In this document: in pieces, positions 34,990 through 43,961 of the stretch
How the letters are laid out: each line of letters starts with the position of its first letter
Position numbering within the stretch: the first letter of the stretch is position 1
From: Methanoregula sp.
GTDB taxonomy: Archaea; Halobacteriota; Methanomicrobia; Methanomicrobiales; Methanospirillaceae
Assembly (NCBI RefSeq): GCF_028679125.1
Contig: NZ_JAJRCG010000011.1
Coordinates: 1 to 64,000 of the forward strand
Length of the DNA: 64,000 bases
Direction: 5' to 3'
The notes under the pieces: generated by a model
Database searches by the model: none
Seen by the model: only the letters and a program-made list of their open reading frames with translations
What the model was told of the DNA's origin: nothing
Position numbers and translations under genes: made by a program

Positions 34990-36018
34990 TTACTGGGCAA
35001 GTTTATACCGGAGCAGTGCCGCAATCCCGCCAAGCGCAACAAGGCGCTCCCCGGGTTCAAAAGATGAGGAGAGAACAACCACCGATGCCCGCATGGCCTC
35101 TGCCTTCTCGATCAGCGCCATGATCTCCGGGTCACGCAGGAGAGCATCAGCGATCAGGATCTGCTCCGCGGCCCCGTATCCTATGGCATCGCCGACTTCC
35201 ACCCGGCCATAGGCAACAGCGCCGCTTCTCGATATTCTCAGCAGCAGCTCATCCATCATCTGCACTTCCCGGGAGAGCTGGAGGTCATCGATCAGCTTGT
35301 CGAGCGCACCTTTTCCAATAACTTCCTGTACTGCCCCGCGGCCGATACGTCGGGTCTCTACGATAACTGCCCGCCCGGCGGGAGGACAGTTCTGGTTTTT
35401 AGCATATCTGACAAAATCGTCCTTGATGAACCCGGGGCCGGCAATGATCATCGGGCCGGTGATCTCGGTAATCGTGGCAATGATCTGGTCAAAGAACCCC
35501 GTGCGCGATTCGGTCTCCGCGCCTTTGCCACTGCCGGCAGTAAGGGTGATGACACTCTCCGGCCCGTACTGGCGGAGCCGGAAGAGTTCAGCTTCCCCCT
35601 CCTCGATGGTGAGGATGTGGATCACCCCGTAGACTGAAGCCTTCACGGCCCGGTCTATCCGTTCGCGCTCCAGCGGGCGCCATTGTTTTATGACGGAGAT
35701 CTCGTACCCGGTCTCGACACTGATGGTATGGAACGCGCCGGTATCAACGCCGTGTTCGATGATCCCGGTAAGCCGGAGCCGTGCCCCGTGTACAGAAAAT
35801 TCATGGCGATCGATCCGGACCCCGAGCCGGACCGGCCGCTTCTCCACCTTCTCCGGCCGGATCTTGTCGCTTGTGGTATCGACACTCCGAAATGTGGTTG
35901 CAAAGACCAGATCGCCCGGCGCGATGAGGTGCTGGAGGTGCCAGAGATCGTCGATACTCTCCGGGAGTAACCGGATCTCGCCAAAACCGTTCCGCATCTC
36001 CCCGTATTCAGCCTTCAT
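34990..36018 (-). CDS. pelA: mRNA surveillance protein pelota (Dom34)
   Basis: A 342-residue protein with the three pelota domains. The N-terminal Sm-like domain starts MKAEYGEMRNGFGEIRLLPE and includes DLVFATTFR. The central domain (about 130-255) holds IIAGPGFIKDDF, and the C-terminal eRF1-like domain (about 260-342) includes GDAIGYGAAEQILIAD. With aEF1A as carrier, pelota enters stalled ribosomes lacking a stop codon, and with ABCE1 it splits them. It lacks the GGQ loop of aRF1, as expected. Its start overlaps the RqcH homologue by 11 bases, so the two rescue factors are coupled. Confidence 0.93.
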   Translation of the reverse strand: MKAEYGEMRNGFGEIRLLPESIDDLWHLQHLIAPGDLVFATTFRSVDTTSDKIRPEKVEKRPVRLGVRIDRHEFSVHGARLRLTGIIEHGVDTGAFHTISVETGYEISVIKQWRPLERERIDRAVKASVYGVIHILTIEEGEAELFRLRQYGPESVITLTAGSGKGAETESRTGFFDQIIATITEITGPMIIAGPGFIKDDFVRYAKNQNCPPAGRAVIVETRRIGRGAVQEVIGKGALDKLIDDLQLSREVQMMDELLLRISRSGAVAYGRVEVGDAIGYGAAEQILIADALLRDPEIMALIEKAEAMRASVVVLSSSFEPGERLVALGGIAALLRYKLAQ

Positions 36019-37906
36019 GGTGCCCGATAATATCCGAACCGCCGGGCGGGGTGAATGCAGCCACCTGATCGGTGTTCAGGATACCTTTGAGTGCCTTTAC
36101 ATCATCGTCCGACAGTTTTCCTTTTAGGATACGCAGGATCTTCTTTGCCACGTCGTTAGGCTCGAACTGGCCGGGCCGGATCTCGACATTGATCTTAGTC
36201 CTGGCCCGGATCAATTCCGGCGGGCCGCCGATCACTGTTGCATGGGGTTCGGTCATGAGGCCAATCCCGATCCCGAGCGGGATATTCCGGTAATAGGTAC
36301 GCTCGCCCCGCACAATGAACGAACCCCGGGTGACAAATTCCCCGGATTCCGGCGTCTTACTTACCTGCGAGGGAAGGGCGCTGTACACATCTGCGGAGAA
36401 GTGCCCGCTCCGCCATGCGCCGGAATAGGATGCCGCGAACTGTGCCACCTCGTCCATCCGCTCCGTTTTTCCTTTCACCAGTACAACGCTGGCACCGTGG
36501 ACATCGGCGTGGACGAAGAGGTCTCCCCCGGCCATGTACTTCTTGACCAGTTCCTCGTTCTGCGATGCATCGCGCCCGCCCAGCACCACCACGCCATCGC
36601 TCGTGATAAACCAGCGGAAGCGGTGGTACCAGAGTTTCTTTATCGGCACGAAATCACGTTTCTGTGACTTCTTTTTGACGGCAATGGTCTTCATTGCGAT
36701 AAGGGCGCCGGCTTTCTTCCGCTTGAATTTTTTTATGACGTCGTGATACCGGCCGGCATTCTGCTCGACCCCCTCGTGGACATAGATCTTGACGCGTTTT
36801 CCTATCTCCACCTCGACCGCTGCTTCGCCCGGGTAGAATGCAATGATCTTTTTCGCGTCCGGGGATTCAGCGTCCTTCAGGTGCTTCTCGATCTCCTGCC
36901 AGGAGAGTTGTTTACTTGCCGTATCAAGTGCCGTGATGAGCCGGGCAATGAACTGGTAGTTTTCATAGATGATATTGACAACGGCCTGTGCTTCTGCAAT
37001 AGTCCGGTCAAATTTTTTAACCGCAGCTTCCTGGTGAACGCGGATCCGGTCTTCCTTGGCAATCTTCGGGCGCTTACCTGATTTCTTCTCGGCCTTGGTC
37101 AGCGGGTAGAATGCCTCCAGGGCCTCCGAGAATGTCTGGTAGGGTGAGGCAGCAGTACTGGCGCTGTCCCGGAGATCGACCGGTTCGCAGTGTTTTGCAT
37201 CAATAAACGGCGAACGTTCGCTCTCAACGCGCCGGAACAGGGTATTGAGCGCATCGGATATTTTCACCGGGTCTGCGTCATGGGCGGGGATTGCCTTGTC
37301 CATACCTGCAACGGTGCAGATATATTCCGCGTACATTCCTCCGAGCATACCGCCGATTGCCAGTGCCCTGACAAGGTCGCGGTCATCCGCGTTGAGAAAT
37401 GATGACAGGTTCTCCAGTGATGCTGTCGGATCGCTGCTGCTCAGGACATAGGGTACGCCCGGAACGACCTCCCGGTCCTTGAACCGGTGATGGCGGAGCG
37501 GTTTGATAATGGTATAATCCTCCTGGGTGAGGATGAGATTCCCTTCATCAAACAGTTCGATGATGAGGTGGTATGTCAGGACACCTTTGCCGATATCGAA
37601 GATGAGGATGCGTTCGAGATTGTGCTGGCGGATTGCGAGCACCTTTCCGCCCGAGATGTATTTCCGGAGCAGCATCGCGAACTGGGGCGGGTTTTTCGGG
37701 GGGTTCGGGAGATCCCGGACGAAATGTGCCCGTCTCCCCGCCTCGACAATGAACTGGTACCTCGCCTTGTTCTCGCCGTTGATCCGGATAGCCAGCGTCC
37801 GCGTATCGAACTGGTAGACCTTGTCGATCCAGAGCGGCAGCTTCCCGCGCAACTCGGACGTCATAGCCCTGACGTCAATACCGCTCATGCCCTGTTCGGA
37901 TGCCAT
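36008..37906 (-). CDS. rqcH: NFACT-family ribosome quality-control protein (RqcH/NEMF homologue)
   Basis: A 632-residue protein. NFACT-N is at about 1-210, starting with GIDVRAMTSELRGKLPLWID; helix-hairpin and coiled-coil parts follow at about 240-400. NFACT-R contains WYHRFRWFITSDGVVVLGGR and the HADVHGASVV block, and a basic C-terminal part holds RGERTYYRNIPLG. In bacteria RqcH recruits alanyl-tRNA to add Ala tails to chains stuck on the large subunit. The Asp-Arg motif needed there is Glu98-Arg99 here. A second ATG six codons on (37888) is an equally good start. Operonic with pelota. Confidence 0.92.
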   Translation of the reverse strand: MASEQGMSGIDVRAMTSELRGKLPLWIDKVYQFDTRTLAIRINGENKARYQFIVEAGRRAHFVRDLPNPPKNPPQFAMLLRKYISGGKVLAIRQHNLERILIFDIGKGVLTYHLIIELFDEGNLILTQEDYTIIKPLRHHRFKDREVVPGVPYVLSSSDPTASLENLSSFLNADDRDLVRALAIGGMLGGMYAEYICTVAGMDKAIPAHDADPVKISDALNTLFRRVESERSPFIDAKHCEPVDLRDSASTAASPYQTFSEALEAFYPLTKAEKKSGKRPKIAKEDRIRVHQEAAVKKFDRTIAEAQAVVNIIYENYQFIARLITALDTASKQLSWQEIEKHLKDAESPDAKKIIAFYPGEAAVEVEIGKRVKIYVHEGVEQNAGRYHDVIKKFKRKKAGALIAMKTIAVKKKSQKRDFVPIKKLWYHRFRWFITSDGVVVLGGRDASQNEELVKKYMAGGDLFVHADVHGASVVLVKGKTERMDEVAQFAASYSGAWRSGHFSADVYSALPSQVSKTPESGEFVTRGSFIVRGERTYYRNIPLGIGIGLMTEPHATVIGGPPELIRARTKINVEIRPGQFEPNDVAKKILRILKGKLSDDDVKALKGILNTDQVAAFTPPGGSDIIGHHEG

Positions 37907-38030
37907 TGTGTAATAACCGGTTAGTTATTAGATGCCAAAACCTGATAAACGTATAATCACCCGAGGATAAGGGAGAACCAAAGTACATATGGCTTTGAGA
38001 ACATAGTTATGAGACAACTGGTGTTGTGGG

Positions 38031-38411
38031 ATGAGCGAAGATATCGTTGAAGTGAAACCGGCAGGGGATGAGAAGCCGGTCCAGTCAAAGAAGGCCAAGA
38101 CCAAGGCAGACAAGCAGGCTGAGCATATCAACCGCATCAAGCGGACACTTGCGGCATCCCTGCTGGGTATCCTGGCCGGGATTATCTCCTATTACGTTGG
38201 AGGACCTCTTGATGCACACGGTCTTCAGAACGACGGGTTCCTTGGCTTCATGATCATGCTCGCATGCATCGTCATCCAGAAACACATCTTCATCCTGTTA
38301 GGGATGGACACCACCAAGCTCGGTTTCAAGGACTGGTTCTACCAGGGATTCATGACCTTTGCATTCTGGTTCATGATCTGGACGATCCTGTTGACTGCAA
38401 TCCTCCTCTGA
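38031..38411 (+). CDS. EMC6-like membrane protein (tentative)
   Basis: A 126-residue protein. The about 40-residue charged N-terminus is very Lys-rich (QSKKAKTKADKQAEHINRIK). Three membrane spans follow: LAASLLGILAGIISYYVG, LGFMIMLACIVIQKHIFILL and FWFMIWTILLTAILL. Between the last two is the conserved-looking block GMDTTKLGFKDWFYQGFMTF. Size, topology and the cytosolic basic N-terminus fit archaeal homologues of EMC6, a subunit of the ER membrane insertase. I rate this assignment as moderate. It starts 124 bases from the divergent RqcH homologue and is followed by ABCE1 after 20 bases, probably as one transcript. Confidence 0.55.
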   Translation: MSEDIVEVKPAGDEKPVQSKKAKTKADKQAEHINRIKRTLAASLLGILAGIISYYVGGPLDAHGLQNDGFLGFMIMLACIVIQKHIFILLGMDTTKLGFKDWFYQGFMTFAFWFMIWTILLTAILL

Positions 38412-38431
38412 TCTTCTTTTTGTGATGTGCC

Positions 38432-40204
38432 ATGAGAATAGCCATTGTCCACAAAGACCGCTGTCATGCAAAGAAATGCGGCAACGAGTGCATTATCTAC
38501 TGTCCCCGCGTACGGACCGGTGACGAGACGGTCATCATCGGCGCTGATGGGAAGGCCGAGATCTCAGAAGAACTCTGTGTCGGGTGCGGTATCTGTATCA
38601 AGAAATGCCCGTTCGATGCAATCGATATCGTCAGTCTTCCTGAAGAACTCGAACACCCGACCCATCGGTACGGGAAGAACGGATTTGCGCTCTACGGGCT
38701 CCCGATCCCGGTGGAAGGCAAGGTCACCGGCATTCTCGGTGCCAATGGTATCGGTAAGAGTACTGCCATCAAGATCCTCTCCGGCCAGCTCCGCCCGAAC
38801 CTCGGCAACTTTGACAATGAAGTGGCATGGGAAGAGATCCTCAAGTTGTACTCCGGCACGGAACTCTTCGACTACCTCCAGACGGTCTCGAAGAAGACCC
38901 TGAAGATCGCAACCAAGCCCCAGTATATCGATTTCATCCCCAAGGTGTTCTCCGGCACCGTGCGGGCGCTCCTGACGACCACCGACGAGCGTGGCCGGCT
39001 CGGCGAGATCCTGCCGGTCATGAAACTGGATTCCATCCTCGATCATGATATCGGCACCCTGAGCGGCGGTGAACTCCAGCGGGTTGCCATTGCAGCCTGC
39101 CTTGCCCGGGATGCGGACCTCTATTTCCTCGACGAGATCACCCCGTTCCTGGATATCTATCAGCGGATCGCGGCAGCAAAACTGATCCGTGACCTTGCCA
39201 CGGAACGCCCCGTTGTCATTGTCGAGCACGACTTGGCGATCCTGGACATGCTTGCCGATACGGTCCATGTCGGGTACGGCAAGCCGGCAGTCTTCGGTAT
39301 CATCACCCGGCCCAAGGGAGTCCGGGTGGGCATCAACCAGTACCTTGAAGGGTTCCTTGCCGAGGAGAACGTGCGGTTCCGCGACTCCCAGGTGGTATTC
39401 GAGAAGCGGGCACACGAGAAGGGCTCCAATCGCGAAGATCTCGTTGTCATACCGGCAATGACCAAGAAGTTCGAGAACTTTGAACTTACGGTGGGTGGCG
39501 GGACGATCCGGGCCGGCGAGGTGCTGGGCATTGTCGGGGCAAACGGTACGGGGAAGAGCACGTTTGCAAAACTCCTGGCCGGGGTTGAGACGCCGACTAC
39601 CGGCACGCTCGACACAACGCTGAAGATCTCCTACAAACCCCAGTACATCAAGGCAGATACCTCTGACACGGTCGAGATGTACCTGCGCGGGTGCACGACA
39701 AAGTTCGATTCATCGATATTCCAGCACGAGATTCTTGAAACACTCAGTCTCAATACGATCCTCCAGTCACCGGTTGATTCCCTGAGTGGCGGCGAACTCC
39801 AACGGGTTGCAATCGCTGCATGCCTCTCCCGTGATGCCGATCTCTATATCCTCGATGAACCCAGCGCTCATCTCGATGTCGAGCAGCGTGTCCGGATCAC
39901 GCGGATGATCAAGCGGCATGCAGAGGGCAAGGAAGTCGGGATCCTGGTGATAGACCATGACATCTATGTCATCGATATGATCAGCGAGCGGATCCTTGTC
40001 TTTGATGGCGAACCGGGTGCGAGCGGAATGGCATCGGGACCGTACCTCATGCGGGACGGCATGAACCGGTTCCTGCGTGAACTTGATGTGACCTTCCGGC
40101 GGGACCAGAGCGGGCGCCCGCGGATCAACAAACCTGATTCATTCCTTGACCGTGAACAGAAATCCTTGGGCGAATTCTATTATTATGCGCAGGATGATGA
40201 CTGA
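38432..40204 (+). CDS. Ribosome recycling ATPase ABCE1 (RNase L inhibitor homologue)
   Basis: A complete 590-residue ABCE1. The N-terminal domain carries two 4Fe-4S sites (C11, C16, C20, C24 and the CVGCGICIKKCP cluster near residue 50). Nucleotide domain 1 has GANGIGKST near residue 102, and domain 2 has GANGTGKST near 369. Both contain the signature LSGGELQRVAIAACL, and hinge segments follow each. It splits 70S ribosomes after termination or after pelota entry. The pelota and RqcH genes lie just across the divergent promoter. Confidence 0.95.
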   Translation: MRIAIVHKDRCHAKKCGNECIIYCPRVRTGDETVIIGADGKAEISEELCVGCGICIKKCPFDAIDIVSLPEELEHPTHRYGKNGFALYGLPIPVEGKVTGILGANGIGKSTAIKILSGQLRPNLGNFDNEVAWEEILKLYSGTELFDYLQTVSKKTLKIATKPQYIDFIPKVFSGTVRALLTTTDERGRLGEILPVMKLDSILDHDIGTLSGGELQRVAIAACLARDADLYFLDEITPFLDIYQRIAAAKLIRDLATERPVVIVEHDLAILDMLADTVHVGYGKPAVFGIITRPKGVRVGINQYLEGFLAEENVRFRDSQVVFEKRAHEKGSNREDLVVIPAMTKKFENFELTVGGGTIRAGEVLGIVGANGTGKSTFAKLLAGVETPTTGTLDTTLKISYKPQYIKADTSDTVEMYLRGCTTKFDSSIFQHEILETLSLNTILQSPVDSLSGGELQRVAIAACLSRDADLYILDEPSAHLDVEQRVRITRMIKRHAEGKEVGILVIDHDIYVIDMISERILVFDGEPGASGMASGPYLMRDGMNRFLRELDVTFRRDQSGRPRINKPDSFLDREQKSLGEFYYYAQDDD

Positions 40205-40249
40205 TTAAATCCCCAGCATTTTAATATTATAACATGCCATTTTTGCTAT

Positions 40250-41443
40250 ATGAGGGGAGAGCAGCTATCAGATGCAATTGTCTATGAGAAGCTGCACCTG
40301 CTGAAACGGGATTTCTTCGGGTATATCGAGCGCAATTCTGTCAAGGTTGATGCCAATCTTCCTGTTTTTTTCGGGTATGTCATCTCTGCGCTGGAGACCT
40401 CGTTTCCCCATATTGCAGACGATACCTATGATGAGTTTGTCGACAGCATTACGTTCAAGGTTCTTGACACCAGCGTCAATGTGACCGATTTCGAGTATAT
40501 CAAAAAAGTGATGGCCAATGCCATCCGTTTCAAGAAGAAGAAAAATGCCGAGATGGGCGTCAATATCGTCATCGGCCTCAAACTGGTAAAAAACGGCGAT
40601 TTCGGTCATGCGTTGGAGTTCCTGAAAAAATATGCAATGCTTGATGTAAAACTTGGAACTACTGTTGCATTCTGTTATTATACGCTCTCGCTCCGTGAAT
40701 TCAAGAAAAATGAGGAGGCATCAAGGAATTTCCGCCCGGGCGAGATGGAACTGCTGGCCCGGGAACTGATGCTCAACATGGCCCGGGAAAAACCGCCCAT
40801 TAACAGCCTGAAACAGCTGGAGATCGATGATCCTGCATTCCTGGAAAAGATCTTCTGGAAGATGATCTATACCGGTCTTGAGTGGTTCTCGGATGAGAAA
40901 TGGTTTGTTGAAGTGGGCCTGAAGAATGCTGCGTTCACGAATGACGCAGCCATGCGGAAACGCCTGATTGAGATTGGTTCCGAGCGGTTTTACACGGATA
41001 TCCATTTCCTCCGCGAGATGTATTATTTCAAGCTGGAAAACCGCGATGCTGCCGGCGCCGCCGGTGTTGTCAACCAGTTGATCAAACAGTATCCTGATGA
41101 TCTGGAACCGATCTATCTCGGGCTCAAACTCTCCCTGCTCACGACCCGGAAGATCACGTACCACAGCTTCCGCAAACTGGCACTATCCAAACGGATGCCT
41201 GCGCAGGTCATAGGAGTGTTCGACTTCACCTTTGAACTCCTGAATCATGATCATAAGGAAGCGATCAACAAAATTTCCGAATTTGAGTCTGAGTTTCCGC
41301 AGTTCCAGTACTATGCGGATACCCTGCGATACATTGCCAGCGATTTTCTCCAGAATGACGAAGCCCGGATGAGAAAGGCCAGGAAAACTCTTCTCGATTC
41401 CCTTGAACATTTCTGTTCCATTGAACTGAAAGCTAAAAAATAA
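40250..41443 (+). CDS. Conserved-looking helical protein of unknown function (397 aa)
   Basis: This 397-residue soluble protein is almost entirely predicted helix, with paired helices of TPR-like length in its C-terminal half (AAGAAGVVNQLIKQYPDDLE, HKEAINKISEFESEFPQFQY). Basic patches occur at IRFKKKKNAEMG. No catalytic motif is seen. A TTAATATTATAAC element at about 40219-40231 lies about 25 bases upstream of the ATG, which fits leaderless transcription separate from ABCE1. It stands between the ribosome-rescue block and the motility operon, convergent with the latter. Confidence 0.6.
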   Translation: MRGEQLSDAIVYEKLHLLKRDFFGYIERNSVKVDANLPVFFGYVISALETSFPHIADDTYDEFVDSITFKVLDTSVNVTDFEYIKKVMANAIRFKKKKNAEMGVNIVIGLKLVKNGDFGHALEFLKKYAMLDVKLGTTVAFCYYTLSLREFKKNEEASRNFRPGEMELLARELMLNMAREKPPINSLKQLEIDDPAFLEKIFWKMIYTGLEWFSDEKWFVEVGLKNAAFTNDAAMRKRLIEIGSERFYTDIHFLREMYYFKLENRDAAGAAGVVNQLIKQYPDDLEPIYLGLKLSLLTTRKITYHSFRKLALSKRMPAQVIGVFDFTFELLNHDHKEAINKISEFESEFPQFQYYADTLRYIASDFLQNDEARMRKARKTLLDSLEHFCSIELKAKK

Positions 41444-41573
41444 GCCGGCTGCGTAGTGTAATCCTGTAATTTTGTCTGATCCTTGGGATTGCTCGCGCTT
41501 TTCACGATGCAGGTACGGGTGAAAAAAGGATGAGTCGCCTGTCCGCATTTCTGGCGATTGCCCGCTACAATCG

Positions 41574-42854
41574 TCAGACCTTGATTAAGCCGATGCTTGA
41601 CAGGATCGACTGGATAGCCTGTACCAGGGGATCGGTTACAACAGAAAATCCTCCCGCTGGCGTGGTTGCAGTTGCCTGTACCGCATCCTCCCTGAGCGTG
41701 GGAATTGCCCGGGGGAACCCGCCGGTATCAGAGGAAGCCGGTACTGCCGGTGTGACGACCGAAACGATCTCCACGGCCACCGGGGTCCCTGGCGCGGTCT
41801 GATCGATATAATATCCGGCGTCGGTCGAGGTTGAGAACCAGACCCGGCCGGTTGAGTCCAGGGATATCCAGCGGACAGAGGACGAGGTCCCGATCCCTTC
41901 AAACCGGTCAAGGTGGCGGTAAACGCGATCCTGGTCCCAGATGTAGATCCCCTGGTCTGTTGCCAGGTACAGTTTTCCGTCAGGTGCCGAGGTGAGATCA
42001 TTGATGTAAGGTAACGAGATCGAAAGGTCCCGGCTGGTCAGGACCGGTGTAAAGTTGATCCCGGGAGCGTAATGCACGATGGTCGATCCATTAAAGAAAT
42101 AGACACCTCCCCGGTAATCCCGCCGGACGTGATTCAGCAGTCCATATTCAGAGTCGATAGCGGCGATCGATTCGAAAATGATGGGATCATTTTGTGATCG
42201 CAGTATCCATAATCCTTCATTAGTTGTTGCAATAAGGGTGGCATTTGCGCGATGATCATATGCCATACTGTCTGCTTCATAAAAACCGGGACCCCCGGTC
42301 GTCATCGGCTGGTACCATGTCCACTGTCCGTCGCGATACCGGTGAATGCCGGAATGCCCGGTTGCAACCCACATATCATCATTCCAGCGCTGGAGATCCT
42401 TTATCCAGGTATCCTTGAACAACTGCGGATCGCGGAGGACATGATAATACCTGCCATTGTAAATCTGTATGCCCTTGGGACTTCCAATCCAGAGATCACC
42501 GTTATGATCGTATTCCACGGCCGTGGTGAAATCATCCATGAGCCCTTCCGAGATATTGCCAAGCGTCATGTGCCGTGTCGACCAGGTTCCATCATAGACT
42601 GACAGGCCAAATGATGTGGCAATCAGGACATCCCCGCTCGAATTGGGGATATTGACCATGTCCGTGACGTGGGTAGAATGAATCAGCGCTGATTCGGGTA
42701 TGAACAGGGTAATTGTATAGGGCACCGGTGTCGGGGTGGGTTCCGGCGTTGAAAGCGTGAGTACCTCAACCGTGAAATCGGCAGATACAGGTACCGCAAG
42801 AGTAAGAAGAACCAGAAGAAGGAGATAAAGGTTATAATTCGCCGGCAGTGCCAT
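41574..42854 (-). CDS. Secreted beta-propeller protein (two-component-regulator-propeller type) at the end of the che operon
   Basis: A 426-residue exported protein from the ATG at 42854, chosen because it starts right before the signal segment (YLLLLVLLTLAVPVSA); an in-frame ATG at 42881 is also possible. A Pro/Thr stalk is followed by about six blades of the Reg_prop type with recurring W-I-G-S-x-x-G-I and A-T-x-x-G-I patterns (LWIGSPKGIQIYNG, LYLATDQGIYIWDQ). A weakly hydrophobic C-terminal segment (VQAIQSILSSIGLIKV) may anchor it. The start lies inside cheD, 23 bases before the cheD stop, so it is translationally coupled to chemotaxis genes. It has no kinase domain. Confidence 0.72.
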   Translation of the reverse strand: MALPANYNLYLLLLVLLTLAVPVSADFTVEVLTLSTPEPTPTPVPYTITLFIPESALIHSTHVTDMVNIPNSSGDVLIATSFGLSVYDGTWSTRHMTLGNISEGLMDDFTTAVEYDHNGDLWIGSPKGIQIYNGRYYHVLRDPQLFKDTWIKDLQRWNDDMWVATGHSGIHRYRDGQWTWYQPMTTGGPGFYEADSMAYDHRANATLIATTNEGLWILRSQNDPIIFESIAAIDSEYGLLNHVRRDYRGGVYFFNGSTIVHYAPGINFTPVLTSRDLSISLPYINDLTSAPDGKLYLATDQGIYIWDQDRVYRHLDRFEGIGTSSSVRWISLDSTGRVWFSTSTDAGYYIDQTAPGTPVAVEIVSVVTPAVPASSDTGGFPRAIPTLREDAVQATATTPAGGFSVVTDPLVQAIQSILSSIGLIKV

Positions 42855-43332
42855 CTGCTCTCCGGATCGTGATCTTTCCATTGCTTGCCGGAAGGAATGT
42901 AACGGATCTGCCCACCTTTCCCCCGACTTCTTCTTTAGCGAGTTTAATATTATTTTCCTTTAATACCGCCCGGACTTTTTCGGCATTACGCTCGCCGATA
43001 TTGAGATTCGTGCCAAAGTACTCGAACATGCATGCCCCACCCGCCATCTTGGCTACCAGGGACCGGTTCTTGCATCCCAGGGCATTGAGTTCCTTGAGGA
43101 GAAGGGGAATGGCAGTATCGGCGTATTTTCCCGGGCGGTCTTTCCTTCCCGCGCTATCCGGAAGCATGATGTGCACCATCGCCCCGACCTTGAGCGTATC
43201 GTCATACAGGGTGAGTCCGATGCACGAACCAAGACCTATCGTCATCATCGGGAACGAACCGACACGGTATTCGCCAATACCAATCATTGCTGTCTGTCCG
43301 CTCGGTGAAGTAAGTTCGGTCATGATTTTCAT
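42832..43332 (-). CDS. cheD: Chemoreceptor glutamine deamidase CheD
   Basis: A 166-residue enzyme with the catalytic Cys37 in GLGSCIGL and His54 in MVHIMLP. AKMAGGACMFE and the NIGERNAEKVRAVL block are family-typical. CheD deamidates receptor glutamines and binds CheC, linking receptor adaptation to CheY-P. It follows CheC by eight bases. In archaea it also contacts CheF. No receptor gene is in this window. Confidence 0.93.
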   Translation of the reverse strand: MKIMTELTSPSGQTAMIGIGEYRVGSFPMMTIGLGSCIGLTLYDDTLKVGAMVHIMLPDSAGRKDRPGKYADTAIPLLLKELNALGCKNRSLVAKMAGGACMFEYFGTNLNIGERNAEKVRAVLKENNIKLAKEEVGGKVGRSVTFLPASNGKITIRRADGTAGEL

Positions 43333-43340
43333 CGCATGTA

Positions 43341-43952
43341 TCAGATGCCTTTCATCATGTTTTCCATCAGTTCGACAATTCTTGCGAGGGTCTGGGTTTC
43401 CGGCAGCATGATAATATCGCTGTCGATCTTATGTTCCTCGCAGACAAGCTCCGTGGAGAAGAGGAGAACCTCATCGACTTCCTCGCCCATCTGGGCGACA
43501 AGGGAAGACATGGCAGCATGTGCCATGTCGAGACTGAGTGCCGGCGGCGACGGGAGCATGATGAAGCCCAGCAGTTCGGCAGTTGCATCCAGGAATGCGG
43601 AAACCATGATATTGCCCACTTCGAGCAGCGCACTCTCGTCCATCTCGTTCATGGGCCGGTTCATATCGGTAAGTCCGAGCATGGTATTGGTCAGCCGGAT
43701 GGCGGATTCCTTGGAGATATAAAAGATGATGTAGCCGCCGTGCGGGATCTCGCCCTGGAGTTCGAATGCCACCATGGCCGCGGATTCCTCGCCCATGTAA
43801 TTCCCCAGTTCCGAGATGTCGATTGCCTTGATGGCAGGCACACTCATCTCCACGGTACTTCCCAGCATCTGGGACAAGGTTGTAGCTGCGTGTGCTGCGC
43901 CTATGTTCCCGAGTTCCTGGATTGCGTCGGATTGAACACTCGATAGTTTCAT
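43341..43952 (-). CDS. cheC: CheY-P phosphatase CheC
   Basis: A 203-residue protein with both phosphatase half-sites: D9-x3-E13-x2-N16 with Pro39 exactly 23 residues after N16, and S-x3-E-x2-N in DESALLEVGNIMVSAFLDA near residue 110. CheC removes phosphate from CheY-P and is stimulated by CheD, the next gene. Both sites look complete, so it is probably active. Confidence 0.93.
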   Translation of the reverse strand: MKLSSVQSDAIQELGNIGAAHAATTLSQMLGSTVEMSVPAIKAIDISELGNYMGEESAAMVAFELQGEIPHGGYIIFYISKESAIRLTNTMLGLTDMNRPMNEMDESALLEVGNIMVSAFLDATAELLGFIMLPSPPALSLDMAHAAMSSLVAQMGEEVDEVLLFSTELVCEEHKIDSDIIMLPETQTLARIVELMENMMKGI

Positions 43953-43961
43953 GATCTTCTC

